Of a stretch of 64,000 bases of DNA, positions 26,582 through 34,819 are shown piece by piece; the first letter of the stretch is position 1; each line of letters starts with the position of its first letter. Where the stretch lies: assembly GCF_015277775.1 (NCBI RefSeq), contig NZ_CP063849.1, forward strand, positions 4,712,001-4,776,000, given 5' to 3'. The notes beneath the pieces are model-generated. The model did no database searches. It was not told the origin of the DNA and worked only from the letters and a program-made list of their open reading frames with translations. This stretch comes from Paludibaculum fermentans. Lineage in GTDB: Bacteria > Acidobacteriota > Terriglobia > Bryobacterales > Bryobacteraceae. The translations under genes were made by a program, and so were the position numbers.

Positions 26582-27217
26582 ATGCGCCGAGTCGTCACCA
26601 TGGAGGATGTACCCCGCGAGGGGGTGCTCCACGTCCCTCCCGGCGCCATCTTCACTCCTTCGGCCCGCGATCTTGCCGCCGAACGCGGCATCCAGATCGT
26701 CGAACTGGCGTCCGAGGAGATCGCCCGGCTGGTCCAACCTGACAAAAAGATCGCCATTGGCTCCGACCACGGCGGCTTCCAGATGAAGCAGCACCTCAAA
26801 CCGGTGCTCGACGAACTGGGCTGGACCGTCATCGATATCGGCGTATTCGAGGAAAAGGCCGCCGACTACCCCGACATCGCCCACGCCGTGGCCAGGCTCG
26901 TGGCGGAAGGCAAAGCGGCCCTCGGCATCCTCGTCGATGGAGCCGGAATCGGCAGCTCCATGGCCGCCAACAAGGTGCCCGGAATCCGCGCAGCTCTATG
27001 TTATGATAGGGCTTCCGCTCGGAACAGCCGCGAGCACAACCACGCCAACGTGCTCACTTTAGGAGGGCGAATGCTCACCGAAAGCCAAGCCGAGGACGTG
27101 CTCCGTACATGGCTCGCCACACCCTTCGGCGGCGGTCGCCATCAGGGCCGAATCGACAAGATTACTGAAATCGAACGGGCGTATTCAACGTGGAACGCGC
27201 AGAACTCGAAAGCATAG
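26582..27217 (+). CDS. rpiB: Ribose-5-phosphate isomerase B with BMC-type N-terminal extension
   Basis: Interconverts ribose-5-phosphate and ribulose-5-phosphate or related sugar phosphates. The RpiB core occupies the last ~150 residues: [40 protein letters not shown], the anion-hole motif [20 protein letters not shown], and [19 protein letters not shown] ~55-residue extension precedes it ([20 protein letters not shown] then [17 protein letters not shown]). It resembles the small domain fused to several microcompartment-associated enzymes and is absent from ordinary RpiB. A TTG at 26528 could add 18 more residues. It overlaps deoC by 28 bp, so the two enzymes are made together. Confidence 0.85.
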   Translation: MRRVVTMEDVPREGVLHVPPGAIFTPSARDLAAERGIQIVELASEEIARLVQPDKKIAIGSDHGGFQMKQHLKPVLDELGWTVIDIGVFEEKAADYPDIAHAVARLVAEGKAALGILVDGAGIGSSMAANKVPGIRAALCYDRASARNSREHNHANVLTLGGRMLTESQAEDVLRTWLATPFGGGRHQGRIDKITEIERAYSTWNAQNSKA

Positions 27218-28110
27218 CGGCGGCCATCGCCGAACAGATCCTCGCCGGCGCCGGCGGCACCCCGGCCGCGGCGGCGTTGCCCTCGTTGAAGCCCGGCAAC
27301 CCGGTGAAGGGCCGCGAAGGCCTGAATGAGTCGGAAGACGTCTGCCCCGGCTGCGTCCAGCGCTGCGCCCAGATGTGCGCGTTGAAAACAAAGAACATCA
27401 TCTCCGCCGGAGCCGACCGCGTCTCCAGCAGCGAAAAGCTCACCAAAATCGACCCCAAGATCGCCGCCCTCATCGACCACACCATCCTGAAGCCCGAAGC
27501 CACCCGCGCCGAGGTGCTCAAGGTCTGCCAGGAAGCCAAACAGTACAACTTCGCCAGCGTCTGCGTGAACCCCCACTGGGTGCCGCTGGTCGCGGCCGAG
27601 CTCAAGGGCTCGCCCGTGAAAGTCTGCACTGTCATCGGTTTCCCGCTGGGCGCCACCTCCACCGCCTCCAAAGTGGCTGAAACCGAGATCGCCGTCCGCA
27701 CCGGAGCCCAGGAGATCGACATGGTCCTCAATGTCGGTGCGCTGAAGAGCGGCGACCACGTCGCTGTGAAGACCGACGTCCAACTCGTCGCCGAGGCCTG
27801 CCACCGTCACGGCGCCATCCTCAAGGTGATCCTCGAAACCGCGCTGCTCACCGACGAGGAAAAGGCCATCGCCTGCGCGCTCTGCAAGGTCGCCGGAGCC
27901 GACTTCGTCAAGACCTCCACCGGCTTCTCCAAACACGGCGCCACCGCCAACGACGTCGCCCTCATGCGGAAAGTCGTCGGTCCTGAAATGGGCGTCAAAG
28001 CCTCCGGCGGCATCCGCACGCTGGAAGACCTCGAAACCATGTATACCGCCGGCGCCAGCCGGATCGGAGCCAGCGCCAGCGTCAAAATCGTAGAGGCCAC
28101 GGCTCGATAG
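27190..28110 (+). CDS. deoC: Deoxyribose-phosphate aldolase (DeoC) with encapsulation-peptide-like N-terminus
   Basis: Class I aldolase that splits 2-deoxyribose-5-phosphate into glyceraldehyde-3-phosphate and acetaldehyde. The catalytic domain begins near residue 90 ([20 protein letters not shown]). The Schiff-base lysine is in [15 protein letters not shown] and the second lysine in [14 protein letters not shown]. The first ~22 residues form a short amphipathic helix ([20 protein letters not shown]). An Ala/Pro linker follows, then a cysteine cluster [12 protein letters not shown]. That layout resembles encapsulation peptides that target cargo into bacterial microcompartments; ordinary DeoC is ~220 residues. 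GTG start at 27190 inside the rpiB 3' end. Confidence 0.88.
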   Translation: MERAELESIAAAIAEQILAGAGGTPAAAALPSLKPGNPVKGREGLNESEDVCPGCVQRCAQMCALKTKNIISAGADRVSSSEKLTKIDPKIAALIDHTILKPEATRAEVLKVCQEAKQYNFASVCVNPHWVPLVAAELKGSPVKVCTVIGFPLGATSTASKVAETEIAVRTGAQEIDMVLNVGALKSGDHVAVKTDVQLVAEACHRHGAILKVILETALLTDEEKAIACALCKVAGADFVKTSTGFSKHGATANDVALMRKVVGPEMGVKASGGIRTLEDLETMYTAGASRIGASASVKIVEATAR

Positions 28111-28114
28111 CTCC

Positions 28115-29866
28115 ATGGCCGTCACACGCAAAACCCGGGTTCGCTTCCGGGAGCGGGCGGAATTGCTCGACTTCCTGCTGGAGGTGTCCGCCGCCACCGG
28201 CGAGACCCTCGACCTCGAACGCCTGATGGAGAACGTCTCCAACATCGTTCGCCAGGTCATCCCGCACGACCTCTTCGCCATCCTGCTCTACAGCGAACGC
28301 CGCCGCGGTCTGCGCATCCGCTACTCCCTCGGCCATCGCCACGAGATCGCCCACAACCTGTTGATTCCCCTGGGTGAAGGCCTCACCGGCACCGCCGCCG
28401 CCACGCGCCAGCCCGTGATGACCGGCAATGTCGAGGAAGACAAGAACTACCTGAGCGCGCTCGACGCCGTCCGCAGCGAACTCGCCGTCCCCATGCTCGC
28501 CCGGCACAAGCTCGTCGGCGTCATCGACCTCGAATCCACCACGCCCGACGCCTTCTCCGCCCAGGACCGCGCCCTGCTTCAGCTCATTGCGTCCCGCGTC
28601 GGCGCCGCCATCGACAACGCCCGCCTATACCGCCGCGTTGAACGCCAGAACAAGACCCAGCGCGCCCTCGGCCACATGGCCCACGAGTTCTCGTCCATCC
28701 TCAAACTGGACCAGCTCCTCGTCAAAATCGCCAAGAGCGTCCGGACCCTCATCAACTTCGACGCCTTCATCGTCCTGCAAGTCGACGAGGACCGCAAAGA
28801 GCTCGTCAGCCTCTTCAGCCAGCGCTACGACAAACGCGTCCAGATGGAGAGCCTCCCCATGGGCAAGGGCATCACCGGAGCCGCCGCCGAATCGCGCCAG
28901 CCCGTCCTCTCCCGCGACACGTCCACCGACCCGCGCTACATCGACTCCCACGCGGGCATCCGCAGCGAGGTCGCCGTCCCCCTCATCGTCAAGGACCGCG
29001 TCATCGGCGTCATGGATCTCGAAAGCGAGCGCGTCGGCTACTTCAACGAGGACCACGTCCGCACCCTGTCCCTCATCGCCCCTTCGGTCGCCATCGCCAT
29101 CGAGAACGCCCGGCTCTATGAGGAACTGGAACGGCGCGAAAAGGCGATCCAGGAGGACCTCGAGGCCGCCCACGAAGTCCAGTCGATCATGATGCCGCAG
29201 GCCGCGCCGGACCTGCCGGGCCTCAGCGTCGGCGTCCGCATGAAGCCCGCGCGCCTGATCAGCGGCGATGTCTTCGACTTCTTCGAATACTCCGACGACC
29301 ACACCATGCTCGCCTTCGGCGACTCCAGCGGCAAAGGCGCCGCAGCCGCCCTCTACGGAGCGCTCTTCAGCGGCATGCTCCGCGGCGCCGCACCCCGCCG
29401 CCGCAGCCCGGCCCAGCTTCTCAAGTCGCTCAACGACACCCTGATGGAGCGCCAGGTGCCCGCCCGCTATGTCACCCTGCTGGTCATGCTGTGGCGTGCA
29501 GTCGAAAAGAAGTTCATCATGGCTAACGCTGGCTCCACCACCCCGCTGGTCTGCCGCGGCGGCCAGATCCTCCAGCCTCATGCCGCCGGTGTGCCCGTCG
29601 GCCTGCTGGAGAACATCGAGTACGAGGAGACCGAGTTCCAGGCCAAGAGCGGCGACGTCTTCGTCCTCTTCAGTGACGGCGTCCAGGACCAGGGCAACCC
29701 GACCGGCGAGGAGTACGGCCGCCGCCGGCTGCGGCGCTTCCTCGAAGCCCGCTGCTGCGACCCGGCCCAGGAGATCGCCGATGGCCTGCTGGCCGACATC
29801 GAGGAGTACCGGGAAACCACGCCGGTGCACGACGATCAGACGGTCATCGTCCTCAAAGTAATCTGA
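28115..29866 (+). CDS. GAF-GAF-PP2C (RsbU/SpoIIE-type) serine phosphatase
   Basis: Protein of 583 residues. Two GAF domains (about 20-175 and 195-340) share the motif 'plg.GitG.aa.trqPv': LGEGLTGTAAATRQPVMTGN and MGKGITGAAAESRQPVLSRD. After a coiled-coil linker (EELERREKAIQEDLEAAHEV) comes a SpoIIE-type PP2C domain with metal-binding aspartates in ISGDVFDFF, FGDSSGKGAAAALYGALFSG, VLFSDGVQDQGN and HDDQTVIVLKV. Proteins of this plan dephosphorylate anti-sigma-factor antagonists in response to a GAF-sensed signal. It starts 4 bp after deoC, so it may be in the same transcript. No partner anti-sigma gene is present. Confidence 0.9.
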   Translation: MAVTRKTRVRFRERAELLDFLLEVSAATGETLDLERLMENVSNIVRQVIPHDLFAILLYSERRRGLRIRYSLGHRHEIAHNLLIPLGEGLTGTAAATRQPVMTGNVEEDKNYLSALDAVRSELAVPMLARHKLVGVIDLESTTPDAFSAQDRALLQLIASRVGAAIDNARLYRRVERQNKTQRALGHMAHEFSSILKLDQLLVKIAKSVRTLINFDAFIVLQVDEDRKELVSLFSQRYDKRVQMESLPMGKGITGAAAESRQPVLSRDTSTDPRYIDSHAGIRSEVAVPLIVKDRVIGVMDLESERVGYFNEDHVRTLSLIAPSVAIAIENARLYEELERREKAIQEDLEAAHEVQSIMMPQAAPDLPGLSVGVRMKPARLISGDVFDFFEYSDDHTMLAFGDSSGKGAAAALYGALFSGMLRGAAPRRRSPAQLLKSLNDTLMERQVPARYVTLLVMLWRAVEKKFIMANAGSTTPLVCRGGQILQPHAAGVPVGLLENIEYEETEFQAKSGDVFVLFSDGVQDQGNPTGEEYGRRRLRRFLEARCCDPAQEIADGLLADIEEYRETTPVHDDQTVIVLKVI

Positions 29867-29888
29867 CCGCAGAGGGGCTCAAACACTT

Positions 29889-31136
29889 ATGTTTCAACCG
29901 TTCGAATACCGCGAAGGTGTCCTCTACTGCGAGGGCGTGGAGCTGTCCAAAATCGCCGACCACGCCGCCACGCCCTGCTACGTCTATTCGGCGCGCGCCA
30001 TCCTCGATCGCTTCCACTCCTACGACCAAGGCCTCTTCGGCATCCCCCACCGCGTCTGCTACGCCGTCAAGGCCAACAGCAACCTGAGCCTGCTGAACAT
30101 GCTCGCCCAGGCCGGCGCGGGCTTCGACATCGTCTCCGGTGGGGAACTGCACCGCGTCCTCAAGGCCGGCGGCGACCCCGGTAAAGTCGTCTTCTCCGGC
30201 GTCGGCAAAACCCGCGAGGAGATCGACTCCGCCCTCCAGCTCGGCATCCACAGCTTCAACTGCGAGAGCGAAGCCGAAATCGCCCTCATCAGCTCCCTCG
30301 CCTCGCGCCTGGGCAAGACCGCGTCCATCGCCCTGCGCGTCAATCCCGACGTCGACGCCGCCACCCACCCCTATATCTCCACCGGCCTGAAGGAGCACAA
30401 GTTCGGCATCGACATCGCCGAAGTCGAGGGCGTCTACCAGCGCGCCGCCGCGCTGCCAGGCATCTCGCTCGACGGCGTGAGCTGCCACATCGGCTCCCAG
30501 TTGCTCGACCCCGCCCCGCTGCTGGAAGCCGCCACCAAGATGCTCGCCCTGGTCGGCCGCCTGCGCGCCAAGGGCATTGCCATCAAGGAGTTGGATCTCG
30601 GCGGCGGACTGGGCGTGCCCTACCATGCCGGCGATCCGCGCCCCGACGTCGACACCTTCCTGCGCAAGATCCGCCAGCTCGTCGACGGTCACAACCTGTT
30701 CCTGATGTTCGAACCCGGCCGCTCCGTCGTCGCCGAGGCCGGTGCGCTCGTCTCCCGCGTGCTCTACCGCAAGAAGAACGGGGAAAAGGAGTTCGTCATC
30801 ATCGACGCCTCCATGACCGAACTCATCCGTCCGGCCCTCTACGAGGCCCACCACGAGATCCTGCCCTTGCGGAAGTCGAAGTTCGGCACCGTGGTCGCGA
30901 ACATCGTCGGACCCGTCTGCGAAAGCGGCGACTTCCTCGCCGAGAACCGCGAAGTGGCCAATGTCCTGCCCGGTGACCTGATCGCCATCATGACCGCCGG
31001 AGCCTACGGCTTCGCCATGGCGTCGAACTACAACTCACGGGTACGGCCGTGCGAGATTCTGGTCGAGGGAGACACCTGGCGCGTCATTCGCCAACGCGAG
31101 ACGCTGGATGACCTGATTCGCGGGGAAGAACTCTAG
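29889..31136 (+). CDS. lysA: Diaminopimelate decarboxylase (LysA)
   Basis: Last step of lysine synthesis: meso-diaminopimelate to L-lysine and CO2. The 415 residues form the fold III PLP enzyme. The cofactor lysine is Lys61 in CYAVKANSNLSLL, with HIGSQL, DLGGGLGVPY and MFEPGRSVVAEAG for the PLP phosphate and barrel, and GPVCESGDFLAENRE, which brings the active-site cysteine of the partner subunit. Ribosome binding site AGAGGGG, 12 bp before the ATG. The stop overlaps the opposite thioredoxin-like gene's stop within a single CTAG (31133-31136). Confidence 0.95.
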   Translation: MFQPFEYREGVLYCEGVELSKIADHAATPCYVYSARAILDRFHSYDQGLFGIPHRVCYAVKANSNLSLLNMLAQAGAGFDIVSGGELHRVLKAGGDPGKVVFSGVGKTREEIDSALQLGIHSFNCESEAEIALISSLASRLGKTASIALRVNPDVDAATHPYISTGLKEHKFGIDIAEVEGVYQRAAALPGISLDGVSCHIGSQLLDPAPLLEAATKMLALVGRLRAKGIAIKELDLGGGLGVPYHAGDPRPDVDTFLRKIRQLVDGHNLFLMFEPGRSVVAEAGALVSRVLYRKKNGEKEFVIIDASMTELIRPALYEAHHEILPLRKSKFGTVVANIVGPVCESGDFLAENREVANVLPGDLIAIMTAGAYGFAMASNYNSRVRPCEILVEGDTWRVIRQRETLDDLIRGEEL

Positions 31137-31606
31137 AGCAGCTTCTTGATCGCCGCTTCCAGTTCGGTGAGGTTTACCTCGCCGAAGAACGACCGGACCT
31201 TCTTGCCGGTCTTGTCGTAGAGGAACGACGCGGGCAGCGCGCCCGACCATTTGGGATCCAGGCCGGCGGCAAATTTGTCGTCGTCCTTGGCCCGCCGGAT
31301 GTACACCGGGGCCGGCACCTTGGTCTTGTCCAGGTACGCACCGGCATCCTTCGCCTGTTCGGGCTCATCCGCCGAGATCGTCGCCAGTTCGAACCCCTGG
31401 GCCTTCAACCGGGCCGCCAGGGCCACCAGTTGCGGCATCTCCTTGCGGCACGGCACGCAGTAAGTCGCCCAGAAGTTCACCAGCAGCACCTTGCCCTTCG
31501 CCGGCGCCACCACCTTGGCGGTGTAGGTCGCTTCGTCGACAGGCTTCAGGTCGGCCGCCAGAACCGGAACGGCAGCCAGCAGCAGGGTCAGCAGGATGCG
31601 TCGCAT
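31133..31606 (-). CDS. TlpA-like periplasmic thioredoxin-fold protein
   Basis: Protein of 157 residues with signal peptide (MRRILLTLLLAAVPVLAAD) and thioredoxin fold. The redox motif is CVPC in NFWATYCVPCRKEMPQL, the cis-Pro loop GALPASFLYDKTGKKV, and a short C-terminal helix. It would reduce or exchange disulfides outside the cytoplasm. Last gene of a four-gene minus-strand unit (LysW-like protein, two carboxypeptidase-regulatory-like proteins, this one) with 9-11 bp gaps. A second, longer TlpA lies at 34820-35341. Confidence 0.88.
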   Translation of the reverse strand: MRRILLTLLLAAVPVLAADLKPVDEATYTAKVVAPAKGKVLLVNFWATYCVPCRKEMPQLVALAARLKAQGFELATISADEPEQAKDAGAYLDKTKVPAPVYIRRAKDDDKFAAGLDPKWSGALPASFLYDKTGKKVRSFFGEVNLTELEAAIKKLL

Positions 31607-31616
31607 GGTGCCGTCC

Positions 31617-32012
31617 TTACTTCTTATCGTCTGACTTCTTGTCCTCGGCCTTCTTCGGCTCGAGCTTGAGGTTCACCACCGCGTCCAGCCGAGTGTCGAA
31701 GATCGACAGCGAACGCGAGGGGCTGGCAAACTCCTTGTAGTCCGCCTTCAGCTCGTAGTCGGTGTGCGTCGAGAGGTTCTGGAACTGATACTTGCCGCCG
31801 TCCTGCGTGATGAACGACTTCACCTGCAAGCTCTTCAGGTTCTTCAGCTGCACCACGGCACCCACCGCCGGAGCCCCATCTTCAAGGGACACAACGCCTT
31901 CCACGTTCCGCACATTCGGGTCGCGCGACTTCGACTTCTTCTGGTTCGTGAACTGGAAGGCAAACAGCGACGCGGCCAGCAGCGGCAGCAGAACAAAGAG
32001 ACGGCGATTCAT
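31617..32012 (-). CDS. Small exported carboxypeptidase-regulatory-like protein
   Basis: Protein of 131 residues with a signal peptide (RLFVLLPLLAASLFAFQF). One Ig-like beta domain of the carboxypeptidase-regulatory type follows: GVVSLEDGAPAVGAVVQLKN, ITQDGGKYQFQNLSTHTDYE, then a lysine/aspartate tail. Such domains occur in many Acidobacteriota surface proteins and have no enzyme activity of their own. Ten bp upstream of the TlpA-like gene and 9 bp downstream of a similar protein. Confidence 0.7.
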   Translation of the reverse strand: MNRRLFVLLPLLAASLFAFQFTNQKKSKSRDPNVRNVEGVVSLEDGAPAVGAVVQLKNLKSLQVKSFITQDGGKYQFQNLSTHTDYELKADYKEFASPSRSLSIFDTRLDAVVNLKLEPKKAEDKKSDDKK

Positions 32013-32021
32013 GGTGAACTC

Positions 32022-32456
32022 CTATTTAGACTCCGGCGCAGCCTCGGGTTTGAGCTGGAAGTACACATCCAGCCGGTCCGGACTGTCGTTCACGTCAACA
32101 ACCTTCTCTTGTTGGACGTGGCCGCGGGCCTTCACGGTGACAAGATACTGAGCCTTCCGGGGCGGAACGTAGAAGGCAAACTCGCCCCGCGCATCGGAAA
32201 CCTTCTTCTGGAGCTTGGGCGCCTTCCCCCCTTCGGGCCTGGTCTTCACCGTCAGGGTCACTTCGGCGCCGGGCAGGGCAAAACCGGGCTCCCGGAACAC
32301 GGTTCCAGCAACCACGGCCGATTCAGAGGGCTTGTCTCCGGCCCCGAGAAGACCGGCAGGCAGAATCGGCGAGAGAGCCAGCAGCAGGAGCAGGACAATC
32401 AGCCTAGCGCCAATCGTCGTCTTCCTCCTCCTCTTCCTCTTCCTCGTCTTCCTCAT
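32022..32456 (-). CDS. Exported carboxypeptidase-regulatory-like protein with very basic signal n-region
   Basis: Protein of about 144 residues. After a hydrophobic stretch (ARLIVLLLLLALSPILPAGL) comes one Ig-like domain (GTVFREPGFALPGAEVTLTV, ARGEFAFYVPPRKAQYLVTV). The only in-frame ATG gives an n-region MRKTRKRKRRRKTT, read from the DNA that encodes the acidic tail of the preceding LysW-like protein in another frame, with 53 bp overlap. A non-ATG start just before the hydrophobic stretch cannot be excluded. Second gene of the four-gene unit. Confidence 0.6.
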   Translation of the reverse strand: MRKTRKRKRRRKTTIGARLIVLLLLLALSPILPAGLLGAGDKPSESAVVAGTVFREPGFALPGAEVTLTVKTRPEGGKAPKLQKKVSDARGEFAFYVPPRKAQYLVTVKARGHVQQEKVVDVNDSPDRLDVYFQLKPEAAPESK

Positions 32457-32646
32457 CGTCTTCCTCGTCGAACTCCTCGTCGAACTCTTCGTCGTCGAAG
32501 CCTTCGCCGTCAGTTTCCAGTTCGAGGGGATCGACGGACGAGACTACGAAGTTCTTCCCACACTCTTCACAGAGGACGGATTCGCCTTCGTCCAGTTCGT
32601 CCTCTTCAACGTCGATGGCAGCGCCACATTCTGGGCAGTCGATCAT
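32404..32646 (-). CDS. LysW-like zinc-ribbon protein with long acidic tail
   Basis: Protein of 80 residues. Zinc ribbon CPECG ... CEECG followed by VSSVDPLELE matches LysW/ArgW amino-group carrier proteins, which hold intermediates on a C-terminal glutamate (motif EDWGE). Here the tail is a run of ~30 acidic residues ending EEDDDWR, so the terminal Glu is replaced by Arg. Ribosome binding site GAGGAGAA. No LysX, LysZ or LysY gene lies nearby, and the host has LysA of the diaminopimelate route, so canonical carrier function looks unlikely. It may be a repurposed carrier or a small metal/protein-binding protein. Confidence 0.65.
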   Translation of the reverse strand: MIDCPECGAAIDVEEDELDEGESVLCEECGKNFVVSSVDPLELETDGEGFDDEEFDEEFDEEDDEEDEEEEEEEEDDDWR

Positions 32647-32731
32647 GGCTGATTCTCCTCAAAGGAAGGCAAGCGCTTCAAGCGTCAGAGTGAATTGTCG
32701 CCAAAGTGCTTGTCCTAATGCAACGGGGAAC

Positions 32732-33121
32732 TTAGTGGGCGTACAGGAGCCGCTCGCGCTCTTTGTTCTCCGCTTCCTCAATGCCCTTGCTATGCGCATC
32801 GAGAGCCGCGGATGACACAGTCACAATCGTCGTCTCCATGTCCTCCCAGGTCGAAATCATGTGCTCGAGATGAAGACTCGCCAGACGCCCGCACCATGCG
32901 TCGGTCAGCTGTCTTCCTCTGCGTGCGGCGGCGGCCAGAAGGTCGGTGTGCATCAAGGCCACTACCACCTCACGCTTCTCCTCGCCGTCGGTGATGTAAT
33001 ACTTGCAATCCACGGCGTCGCAGTGGCGGATGGAGATGGCATTCTGCTGCCACCGGAACTCGGCCTGCCACACGCGGCCAAATGGATCGGTCACTTCGAA
33101 TCGGCGGAAGTTCTCTGGCAT
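32732..33121 (-). CDS. Uncharacterised conserved-looking small protein (129 aa)
   Basis: Not recognised. Soluble, 129 residues. The N-terminal half looks beta-rich (FRRFEVTDPFGRVWQAEFRW, then HCDAVDCKYYITDGEEKREV) and the C-terminal half helical (LTDAWCGRLASLHLEHMIST). Start codon ATG at 33121 (MPENFRRFEV); sequence bias and frame match its neighbours. It is 85 bp upstream of the LysW-like gene on the same strand and downstream of the folE terminator. No functional clue beyond position. Confidence 0.55.
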   Translation of the reverse strand: MPENFRRFEVTDPFGRVWQAEFRWQQNAISIRHCDAVDCKYYITDGEEKREVVVALMHTDLLAAAARRGRQLTDAWCGRLASLHLEHMISTWEDMETTIVTVSSAALDAHSKGIEEAENKERERLLYAH

Positions 33122-33143
33122 TCAGTTTTTATCCTAACGCAAA

Positions 33144-33174
33144 GGCCGCCATCGGCAAGGGTGCCGAGGCGGCC
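33144..33174 (-). terminator. Hairpin terminator after folE
   Basis: GGCCGCC-A-TCGGC-AAGGGT-GCCGA-GGCGGCC: a 12-bp stem with a single bulged A and a 6-nt loop, 38 bp after the folE stop. On the minus strand it is followed by TTTGCGTT, a short, weak T-run. Confidence 0.55.
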
Positions 33175-33212
33175 GGAGCAAAACTTTAAAAAACTAACCT
33201 GTAGCCTGGGGC

Positions 33213-33839
33213 TTAGATCAGGGAGTTGTGCCGCACATGCGACAGGAACTCGTCCCGTGAGTCCTTCCGCTGCCGGAAGGCGCCCAGCATGGCCGAAGAC
33301 GTCGTCGAGGAGTGCTGCTTCTCCACACCGCGCATCATCATGCAGAAGTGGCGCGCTTCGGTGATGACCCCCACGCCCACCGCGTCCAGCACCTCCTGCA
33401 GGCATTCCGCGATCTGCTGCGTCATCCGCTCCTGCACCTGCAGGCGGCGCGCAAAGACGTCGACAATGCGCGGGATCTTGCTGAGCCCAATGATCTTATT
33501 CTTCGGAATGTAGGCCACGTGGGCCTTCCCGTAGAACGGCAGCATATGGTGCTCGCACATCGAAAAGAACTCGATGTCCTTCACCACCACCATCTCGTCG
33601 CACTTCTCGTTGAAGATGGCGCCGTTGACGATCTTCTCGATGTCGGCCGTATACCCACTGGTCAGGAATTTCAGCGCCTTCTCGGTTCGCACCGGCGTCG
33701 AGAGCAGCCCTTCCCGTTGCGGGTCTTCTCCCAGCGCGCGCAGCACTTCCTTCATGTTGGCTGCAATGACCCCCTCATTGCCGGCGGTTTCGAGCCGCTT
33801 GGGTTCCAGAACCTTAACTAAAGCTTTCGATGATTTCAT
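33213..33839 (-). CDS. folE: GTP cyclohydrolase I (FolE)
   Basis: First step of pterin synthesis: GTP to 7,8-dihydroneopterin triphosphate. The 208 residues include the family signature [20 protein letters not shown], with zinc ligands Cys and His in CEHH and the second Cys in HFCMMMRG, plus [15 protein letters not shown]. Start at the ATG at 33839; the longer frame to 34022 is arginine/tryptophan-rich shadow sequence. Its first 26 bp overlap the end of the upstream tetrahydropterin synthase gene, so folE is translationally linked to the two PTPS paralogues that use its product. Confidence 0.95.
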   Translation of the reverse strand: MKSSKALVKVLEPKRLETAGNEGVIAANMKEVLRALGEDPQREGLLSTPVRTEKALKFLTSGYTADIEKIVNGAIFNEKCDEMVVVKDIEFFSMCEHHMLPFYGKAHVAYIPKNKIIGLSKIPRIVDVFARRLQVQERMTQQIAECLQEVLDAVGVGVITEARHFCMMMRGVEKQHSSTTSSAMLGAFRQRKDSRDEFLSHVRHNSLI

Positions 33840-34296
33840 CGCGATGACTTTCCTGAGGCGCCGGGACCGGCGCGACCACTTCAAAGATGTTGCGTTTGGT
33901 TTCCCAGATTCTAAGCTTTTCGAACCGCGCCGGATGCCCCGCAAAGGCAATCGGCCAGGCGGCCGCCAGACGCCGCGCCAGCACCTCCGCCAGCACCTCG
34001 GTCGTCGGCACCAGCGTCGCAAATTCAGCCACTTCCGCGTTGAGGTTGCGCCGGTCGAACTGCTTCAGCACCACGGTTTCGACAAACTGGTCCAGCGCGT
34101 CTACCGAAACTGCACGTCCGCGCACAGGATCGATCTCTTCCCGTACACACACGTCCAGCGTGTAGTTGTGCCCGTGGCCGTAGGGATTATTGCATTTTCC
34201 GTACACTTCCCGGTTCTCCGCGTCGCTCAGCAGTGGAGTGTGCAGGCGATGTGCGGCCGAGAAGCGGTAGCGGCGGACCAGGCGTACGTCAGGCAT
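33814..34296 (-). CDS. 6-pyruvoyl/6-carboxy-tetrahydropterin synthase, copy 1 (catalytic Cys present)
   Basis: Acts on dihydroneopterin triphosphate. About 160 residues: zinc histidines in RFSAAHRLH and GHGHNY, the catalytic cysteine in [14 protein letters not shown], and the late Glu in RIWETKRN. The start [12 protein letters not shown] at 34296 is preferred (14 bp after the upstream stop); an ATG at 34323 would overlap the previous gene. It is sandwiched between a paralogue and folE. It could be QueD of the 7-deazaguanine route or a PTPS for other pterins. No QueC or QueE is in the window. Confidence 0.85.
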   Translation of the reverse strand: MPDVRLVRRYRFSAAHRLHTPLLSDAENREVYGKCNNPYGHGHNYTLDVCVREEIDPVRGRAVSVDALDQFVETVVLKQFDRRNLNAEVAEFATLVPTTEVLAEVLARRLAAAWPIAFAGHPARFEKLRIWETKRNIFEVVAPVPAPQESHRDEIIESFS

Positions 34297-34309
34297 GGCG
34301 AGGCTCAGC

Positions 34310-34720
34310 TCAGCGCCCCTCATACTCGACGAAAAGATCGTCGGTCTCATACAGCCGGATGGCGTGCAGCCGTCCAGGCCCCGCCGCGAAATGCGGCTGC
34401 AGTCTACGCCAGATCTCCACCGCCAGGTTCTCGGTCGTCGGCACGACGGAATCGAAAGGCGGAACCTCGTGGTTGAGGTGGCGGTGATCCATCGGCTCCA
34501 CCACTTCGCGCTCGAGAATCTGTTTAACTGCCTTTAGATCCACCACCATACCCGTAACCGGGTCGGGCGCGCCTTCCAGCGTCACTTCCAGCGAATAATT
34601 GTGGCCATGACCATGCGGATTCGCGTCGGCGCCATACAGCGCCGCGTTTTCAGCCTCGGATAGGTCCTGGTTGTAACAGGAGTGGGAGGCGGAGAATTCG
34701 ACCTTGCGGGTGATCCACAT
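34310..34720 (-). CDS. Tetrahydropterin synthase paralogue, copy 2 (catalytic Cys replaced)
   Basis: Protein of 136 residues, same family. Zinc histidines are kept (VEFSASHSC and GHGHNYSLEV), as are VVPTTENLAVEIW and the late Glu in RLYETDD. Aligned to copy 1, the catalytic Cys of [12 protein letters not shown] is Asp in YGADANPHGHGH; a Cys instead follows the first zinc His (SHSC). The chemistry may therefore differ from copy 1. First gene of the PTPS-PTPS-folE unit; the divergent promoter region (34721-34819) is shared with tlpA. Confidence 0.82.
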   Translation of the reverse strand: MWITRKVEFSASHSCYNQDLSEAENAALYGADANPHGHGHNYSLEVTLEGAPDPVTGMVVDLKAVKQILEREVVEPMDHRHLNHEVPPFDSVVPTTENLAVEIWRRLQPHFAAGPGRLHAIRLYETDDLFVEYEGR

Positions 34721-34819
34721 GACAAAAATGCTGCCTGTAGAACAGATGCGCGGCCCGCACCTGACGATACAATTATAGGGGTAAGGATCTGGATACCCAG
34801 GTCCAGAAAGTCGGGCGCT

